From: Gracilimonas sp040117685
GTDB lineage: Bacteria > Bacteroidota > Rhodothermia > Balneolales > Balneolaceae
Assembly: GCF_040117685.2 (NCBI RefSeq)
Contig: NZ_JBEDYP020000008.1
Location: 62,001 to 126,000, forward strand
Length of the DNA stretch: 64,000 nt
Direction: 5' to 3'
Below are positions 60,014-64,000 of the stretch, piece by piece. Positions within the stretch are counted from its first letter, which is position 1, and each line of letters begins with the position of its first letter. Both the position numbers and the translations under genes were made by a program. The notes beneath the pieces are model-generated. The model saw only the letters and a list, made by a program, of their open reading frames with translations. It had not been told where the DNA came from and did not search any database.

Positions 60014-60484
60014 ATGGGACGAAGTCGCTACAAATTTTTCGAACATCACTATCCGTACTTCATTACAAGCTCTATCGTTGAAGGAATACCGCTATTTATT
60101 CATCCGGGCATTTCGAAGATCGTTTTGGATGCATTATGCTATCTGCAAAATGAGAATAAAGTCACATTATATGGATACGTTATCATGCCCAATCATCTGC
60201 ATCTCATTGCAGAACATAAAGCGTTATCTGAAAAACTTCGGGCATTCAAATCGTTTACGGGAAGAACCATAATTGATTATTTATTGGAGAAGAACAGCAA
60301 AAACATCTTGAGACAACTCTCCTCAAAGAAGCTCAAAAATCATCGGGATAGTAAACATCAGGTTTGGCAGGAAGGGCTTCACCCCAAACAAATATTTTCT
60401 GCCAAGATGATGAAGCAAAAAATGGAATACATAAATTATAATCCTGTGAAAGCCGGTTTTGTTGAAAATCCGGTTCATTGGTGA
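60014..60484 (+). CDS. REP-associated tyrosine transposase (RAYT, HUH family)
   Basis: A 156-residue Y1 transposase of the REP-associated group, related to IS200/IS605. The HUH motif is in MPNHLHLIAEH, and a conserved tyrosine lies in MEYINYNPVKAGFV near the end. The longer frame from 59972 was rejected; the family begins MGRSRYKFF. REP hairpins flank it in inverted orientation on both sides, as expected for a RAYT that mobilises REPs. It lies between paaA and the pnt operon, on the opposite strand. Confidence 0.92.
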   Translation: MGRSRYKFFEHHYPYFITSSIVEGIPLFIHPGISKIVLDALCYLQNENKVTLYGYVIMPNHLHLIAEHKALSEKLRAFKSFTGRTIIDYLLEKNSKNILRQLSSKKLKNHRDSKHQVWQEGLHPKQIFSAKMMKQKMEYINYNPVKAGFVENPVHW

Positions 60485-60610
60485 CTTTCATCAGCAATCA
60501 ATTATGAGGGAGGAAACGGGCTTATTACTGTTACTCAATTCTCAGGTTGATTTATGCTAATATTTAAAACATTCACTAATGTTTGCTGAAATCGTCCTGC
60601 TTTGATAGTA

Positions 60611-60659
60611 TGAGGCAGAGCCTCAATAAAGCATTCCGCAGCAGAGCAGCGGAACGAGC
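60611..60659. repeat. REP element, right flank of the RAYT gene, inverted
   Basis: The complement of this unit matches the one at 59886 in about 42 of 48 bases, including both hairpins; several differences fall in loops or the spacer. Confidence 0.8.
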
Positions 60660-60700
60660 TTAATCTTCCTATGTAAGAGAGCGTTTTGAATAAGTTTTAT

Positions 60701-60865
60701 CCTCGTCACGGTGCTCTGCTTTGCCCTCGTTGCGAAGGTCCATCTTCGCAACACTGTGCGGGAAGCTCCGGCTTCCGATGGCTCTACTGAGCCTGTCGCC
60801 GCGGCTGCCACATTTCTGGAAGCCGGAGCTTCCTGGATGGGGTTACGCAGCTTGAGCTACGAAAC
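60701..60865. repeat. Cluster of further REP-like hairpins
   Basis: Starts with a degenerate copy of the RAYT REP (CCTCGTCACGGTGCTCTGCT). Then GTTGCGAAG-GTCCAT-CTTCGCAAC (60729-60752, 9-bp stem). Then GGAAGC-TCCG-GCTTCC (60761-60776) and its exact complement GGAAGC-CGGA-GCTTCC (60818-60833), forming a nested inverted pair. Then a palindrome around AGCTTGAGCT (60842-60865). The gene-free stretch 60485-60906 contains this and the REP at 60611 and nothing else that I recognise. Confidence 0.65.
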
Positions 60866-60906
60866 CAGAATATCGGGCTTAAATGACAATGCGACCGGAT
60901 TCACTC

Positions 60907-62325
60907 CTACACATCATTCAAAGCTTCATTCAGAGCCTGTAAACTCTTCTTGGCATCCCCAAAAAACATCTGGTTCTTTTCGTCATAGAACAGAGGGTTG
61001 TCGATGCCGGCATAACCGGGGCTTAAACTGCGCTTGAATACAACGGTTCGTTTGGCTTCGTCCACATTTAAGATCGGCATGCCGTAAATAGGACTGCCGG
61101 GTTCGGTTTTGGCTACCGGATTTACCACATCATTGGCGCCAATCACCAACACCACATCGGTTGTTTTAAATTCCGGGTTAATTTGATCCATATCCATCAG
61201 CTGATCATAGGGGACATCCGCTTCGGCTAACAGTACATTCATGTGCCCGGGCATACGACCGGCTACGGGGTGGATGCCGTATTTAACCTGTACACCCCGG
61301 TCCTCCAGTTTGCCGGCTACTTCTTTAATAACATGCTGAGCCTGGGCTACGGCTAATCCATATCCAGGTACAATGACAACTTTAGAGGCATAGGCAACCT
61401 GAATGGCTAAATCATCAGCGGTAGTCTCGCGAACGGTTTTATCGCCTTCTTCTCCACTTGATCCGCTACCGGAATCGCCGCCAAAAGCGCCGAAAATTAC
61501 GTTAGCCAATGAGCGGTTCATGGCTTTACACATAATTTGGGTGAGAATGAGTCCGGCTGCACCCACCAATGCCCCGGCAATGATGAGGAGGTTATTCCCA
61601 ATCACAAAACCGGCCATCGATGCTGCTATTCCTGAATAGGAGTTGAGCAGGGAAATCACAACCGGCATATCAGCACCGCCAATGGGGATGACGGAGGTGA
61701 TTCCGATCAATAAAGAAAGCCCGAGTATAATCCAGAAAATAGTTTGGTTGGTGGGATCGAAAGTAAAGACGCCAATCAGGGCTACCACTCCGATCATAGA
61801 CCCGATATTGATTACATTAAGCCCTGGAAAAGTGATGGCGTTTCCGGAAATAAACCCTTTCAGTTTTCCAAAGGCGATAAAGCTTCCGGTAAAGGTTAAA
61901 GCCCCGATAAAGATTCCTAATCCGGTTGTAACTAAACTATCCGGCGTCATTGTTGTGGGATCGGTCAGACGGGAAAATTCTCCCCAGGCAACTAAAGCAG
62001 AGGCTCCACCACCAAATCCGTTGAACACGGCAACAAGTTCCGGCATGGCCGTCATGGCTACTTTTTTGGCAAGTACAGCTCCGATCAATCCACCCAGAAC
62101 AACGCCGCCCACAATCCACTCAAAAGAAATAATTTGCTGGTCAAATAGGGTGACGATAATTCCAATCAACATCCCAATGGCGGCATACTGATTTCCCTTT
62201 CTGGCAGTGGCAGGGGAGTTCAACAACTTCAACCCGCGAATAAAAAAGAAGGTCGCAATCAGGTAGGTGATCTGGATTATATCAGGAACAAAGGGCAGGT
62301 AGCTTTCCGGTAAAAACTGACTCAT
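60907..62325 (-). CDS. pntB: NAD(P) transhydrogenase beta subunit
   Basis: Beta subunit (472 residues) of the proton-translocating transhydrogenase that uses the proton gradient to make NADPH from NADH. About eight membrane segments in residues 1-275 (for example GGVVLGGLIGAVLA and PGLNVINIGSMIGVVALIGV), then the NADP-binding domain (about 300-472) with VPGYGLAVAQAQHVI, HPVAGRMPGHMNVLLAEA, VIGANDVVNPVA and SLSPGYAGIDN. A strong ribosome site (GGAGGA, 6 bases from the ATG) precedes it. It overlaps pntAB by 4 bases. Confidence 0.95.
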   Translation of the reverse strand: MSQFLPESYLPFVPDIIQITYLIATFFFIRGLKLLNSPATARKGNQYAAIGMLIGIIVTLFDQQIISFEWIVGGVVLGGLIGAVLAKKVAMTAMPELVAVFNGFGGGASALVAWGEFSRLTDPTTMTPDSLVTTGLGIFIGALTFTGSFIAFGKLKGFISGNAITFPGLNVINIGSMIGVVALIGVFTFDPTNQTIFWIILGLSLLIGITSVIPIGGADMPVVISLLNSYSGIAASMAGFVIGNNLLIIAGALVGAAGLILTQIMCKAMNRSLANVIFGAFGGDSGSGSSGEEGDKTVRETTADDLAIQVAYASKVVIVPGYGLAVAQAQHVIKEVAGKLEDRGVQVKYGIHPVAGRMPGHMNVLLAEADVPYDQLMDMDQINPEFKTTDVVLVIGANDVVNPVAKTEPGSPIYGMPILNVDEAKRTVVFKRSLSPGYAGIDNPLFYDEKNQMFFGDAKKSLQALNEALNDV

Positions 62326-62618
62326 TGGTCGTCCTCCTTTTTCTTGAACATCTCCAGCATACGGTCGGTAACCATGAATCCGCCTACCACATTTATAGTG
62401 GCAAAAACGATGGCTACGAATCCAATGATTTGACTCATCTGAGAATCCACTCCCGAATGTCCGGCAACAATAAGCGCCCCGACAATGGTAATTCCCGAAA
62501 TAGCATTGGCCCCCGACATGAGTGGCGTGTGCAGGGTAGGAGGAACCTTAGAGATGAGTTCAAACCCAATGAAACAGGCCAGAACAAAAATGAATAATGA
62601 AAAAATTAAAGCGGACAT
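62322..62618 (-). CDS. pntAB: NAD(P) transhydrogenase alpha subunit, membrane part
   Basis: A 98-residue membrane subunit with three segments (about 3-21, 37-55, 62-82), equal to the C-terminal domain of E. coli PntA. The sequence VPPTLHTPLMSGANAISGITIVGAL is diagnostic. In this lineage alpha is split into two genes. Its ATG is not preceded by a clear ribosome site; its stop overlaps the pntB start (ATGA). Confidence 0.94.
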   Translation of the reverse strand: MSALIFSLFIFVLACFIGFELISKVPPTLHTPLMSGANAISGITIVGALIVAGHSGVDSQMSQIIGFVAIVFATINVVGGFMVTDRMLEMFKKKEDDQ

Positions 62619-62634
62619 AGCTGTAGGAGTTTTG

Positions 62635-62673
62635 AACTTCGAAGTTTGGTGTTCCTTGTTCGATGTTTATTTC
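62635..62673. repeat. 9-base-unit array inside the pnt operon
   Basis: TTCGAAGTT/TGGTGTTCC/TTGTTCGAT/GTTTATTTC at 9-base spacing from 62638, with a perfect 12-base palindrome AACTTCGAAGTT at its start. The last unit contains the pntAA stop codon. Confidence 0.55.
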
Positions 62674-63785
62674 AACATTGGACTGATTGTTTTGCCCTGA
62701 TGGGTGATGGTGGTTTTTAGCAGAATTTCATCTTCGAAATCAAAGTTTGCTTCGCCTTCTTTAATAAGCAGATTCAGCAAAGCATACATATTCTTTGAAT
62801 AAAGTTTGCTGGCATGATGGGAAAGTTTACTTGGCAGGTTCACCGGTCCAACGATTTTAACATCATGTTTGATGATGGTTTTACCCGCTTCAGTCAGCTC
62901 ACAGTTCCCGCCGTTCTCAGCTGCCAAATCTACAATCACCGAGCCCGGTTCCATATCTTTGACCATCTGTTCAGTTATAAGAAGTGGTGCGGGCCTGCCC
63001 GGAATCAAGGCGGTAGTAATAATTATATCCGATTTTTTTGCATGCCTGTGAATGGCTTCCCTTTGCAGATCTTGCTTACTTTTATCGAGCTCTTTGGCAT
63101 AGCCACCTTCGGTCTGGGTGTCTTCCTCTCCAAGTTCAACTTCAACAAATTTTGCTCCCAGGCTTTCTACCTGTTCTTTTACTTCAGGACGGATGTCAAA
63201 AGCCTCTACTACAGATCCCAGGCGTTTACAAGTTGCAATGGCCTGTAGTCCGGCAACTCCGGCTCCCAGAACCAGAGCTTTTGAAGGGGGGATGGTTCCG
63301 GCGGCGGTCATCATCATGGGTAAATATTTGTCCAACTCATTAGCTGCAATAAGTGCTGACTTATAACCGGCAATGGAGCTCATGGAAGACAGTGCATCCA
63401 TATTCTGTGCTCGTGATATCCGGGGGATGGCGTCCATGCCGAGGGATGAAATTTCAAGTTCTTTAAGAGTTTCAACCAGCTCAGGATGTTGAAGTGCCCA
63501 AAGAAAGCAGATGAGAATTGCCCCCTTCTTGAGTTTCCTCAGTTCTTCTTCGGAGGGAGTTTGGATGGTGAGAAGAACATCAGCCTGCGAGAGGATTTCG
63601 TCACGACCGGAGACTACCCTGGCTCCGGAACCTGAGTATTGTTGATCCAAAAAGTTGGATGAGAGTCCGGCATCTTTTTCAACCCAAACATCCAGCCCCT
63701 GATTAATCAGTTGGTCAGTGATTTCTGGCGTAAGAGCAACCCTTCGTTCATGCTCTGCCGTTTCTTTTAAAACTCCAACAATCAC
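62667..63785 (-). CDS. pntAA: NAD(P) transhydrogenase alpha subunit, NAD-binding part
   Basis: NAD(H)-binding soluble subunit of 372 residues, similar to alanine dehydrogenase. Motifs: VGVLKETAEHERRVALTPE at the N-terminus, RISRAQNMDALSSMSSIAGYKSAL, the Rossmann GAGVAGLQAIATCKRLG, and DLAAENGGNCELTE. The start is GTG at 63785, chosen because GGAGG lies 7-11 bases upstream and no ATG fits. It is the first gene of the pnt operon. The 215 bases upstream hold the likely promoter, without an obvious site. Confidence 0.94.
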   Translation of the reverse strand: MIVGVLKETAEHERRVALTPEITDQLINQGLDVWVEKDAGLSSNFLDQQYSGSGARVVSGRDEILSQADVLLTIQTPSEEELRKLKKGAILICFLWALQHPELVETLKELEISSLGMDAIPRISRAQNMDALSSMSSIAGYKSALIAANELDKYLPMMMTAAGTIPPSKALVLGAGVAGLQAIATCKRLGSVVEAFDIRPEVKEQVESLGAKFVEVELGEEDTQTEGGYAKELDKSKQDLQREAIHRHAKKSDIIITTALIPGRPAPLLITEQMVKDMEPGSVIVDLAAENGGNCELTEAGKTIIKHDVKIVGPVNLPSKLSHHASKLYSKNMYALLNLLIKEGEANFDFEDEILLKTTITHQGKTISPMLK

Positions 63786-64000
63786 GTTTTTTCCTCCGTT
63801 AAAACATTTTGACTAACATAATGAAATCAATGAATATCACAAATACAGTTGGCGATCCTTTTTCAGGGAATTTCGGGTCATCAAAACTTATGGGCAGAAC
63901 AAATGGGCATCGTAAGAAAACGGCCGGGAAACGCATCAGTGTTACCGATTCGTAAATGAGTCAATTTATCTTTTAAGGATAAGCTTGATCTATGAATTTG
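63786..64000. other. Upstream region of the pnt operon
   Basis: Besides the ribosome site of pntAA at its left edge, this stretch shows no array, no hairpin over 7 bp and no gene that can be supported. The ATG at 63992 is too near the edge to judge. Confidence 0.3.

Noticed and set aside
60711..61037. 108-codon open frame on the plus strand
   Set aside because: It runs through REP hairpins into the end of pntB; no ribosome site and no family match.

Overview
This 64 kb window looks like chromosome from a marine, non-pathogenic bacterium of the Balneolota/Rhodothermota side of the Bacteroidota-Chlorobiota group (Gracilimonas- or Balneola-like). That placement is an inference. It rests on the roughly 800-residue fused MacB/FtsX permeases, the lipobox-bearing GHL10 protein, the TolB-propeller amidohydrolase, the three-part transhydrogenase and the moderate GC content. 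No rRNA, tRNA or CRISPR array was seen.

Layout. 1-11.9 kb: a partial MscS channel, an NfeD protease/slipin pair, one isolated giant ABC permease, a serine hydrolase with a small unknown gene, an S9 peptidase, an unknown 125-residue protein and a dUTPase-fold protein. 11.9-44.4 kb: an ABC export locus. Read right to left it has a divergent sigma-54 response regulator and histidine kinase, an HlyD-type adaptor behind a near-consensus sigma-54 promoter, a canonical ATPase, one permease, then (after a GHL10 gene and an opposite-strand amidase) eight tandem permeases and a second ATPase with altered catalytic motifs. 44.6-48.7 kb: an AlkD-like protein and a TolB-amidohydrolase. 48.8-59.7 kb: a phenylacetate (paa) catabolic cluster, paaA-B-C-D-G-H-I-J-Y-Z plus a divergent enoyl-CoA hydratase. 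It is interrupted on the opposite strand by a FitA/VapC-type toxin-antitoxin pair, and paaE and paaK are not seen. 60-60.9 kb: a REP-associated tyrosine transposase with inverted REP flanks. 60.9-63.8 kb: pntAA-pntAB-pntB.

The signal not explained by genes is in the intergenic DNA. Most gaps in the ABC and paa clusters hold short inverted repeats whose arms are themselves degenerate tandem arrays of 7-, 8- or 9-base units. The unit differs from place to place (AGCNNTC, AGGTNTT, TTCGTTA, AGANNNN, TTCTNAG, AATTNTN, ACACNNNN), but the design is constant: a short array, a small centre, and the complementary array. They sit against stop codons and sometimes run into the coding sequence. One copy is opened up and carries a four-helix-bundle (23S rRNA IVP/Avd-like) gene between its arms. 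I propose this as a candidate undescribed repeat/element system, with the four-helix protein as its possible mobiliser.
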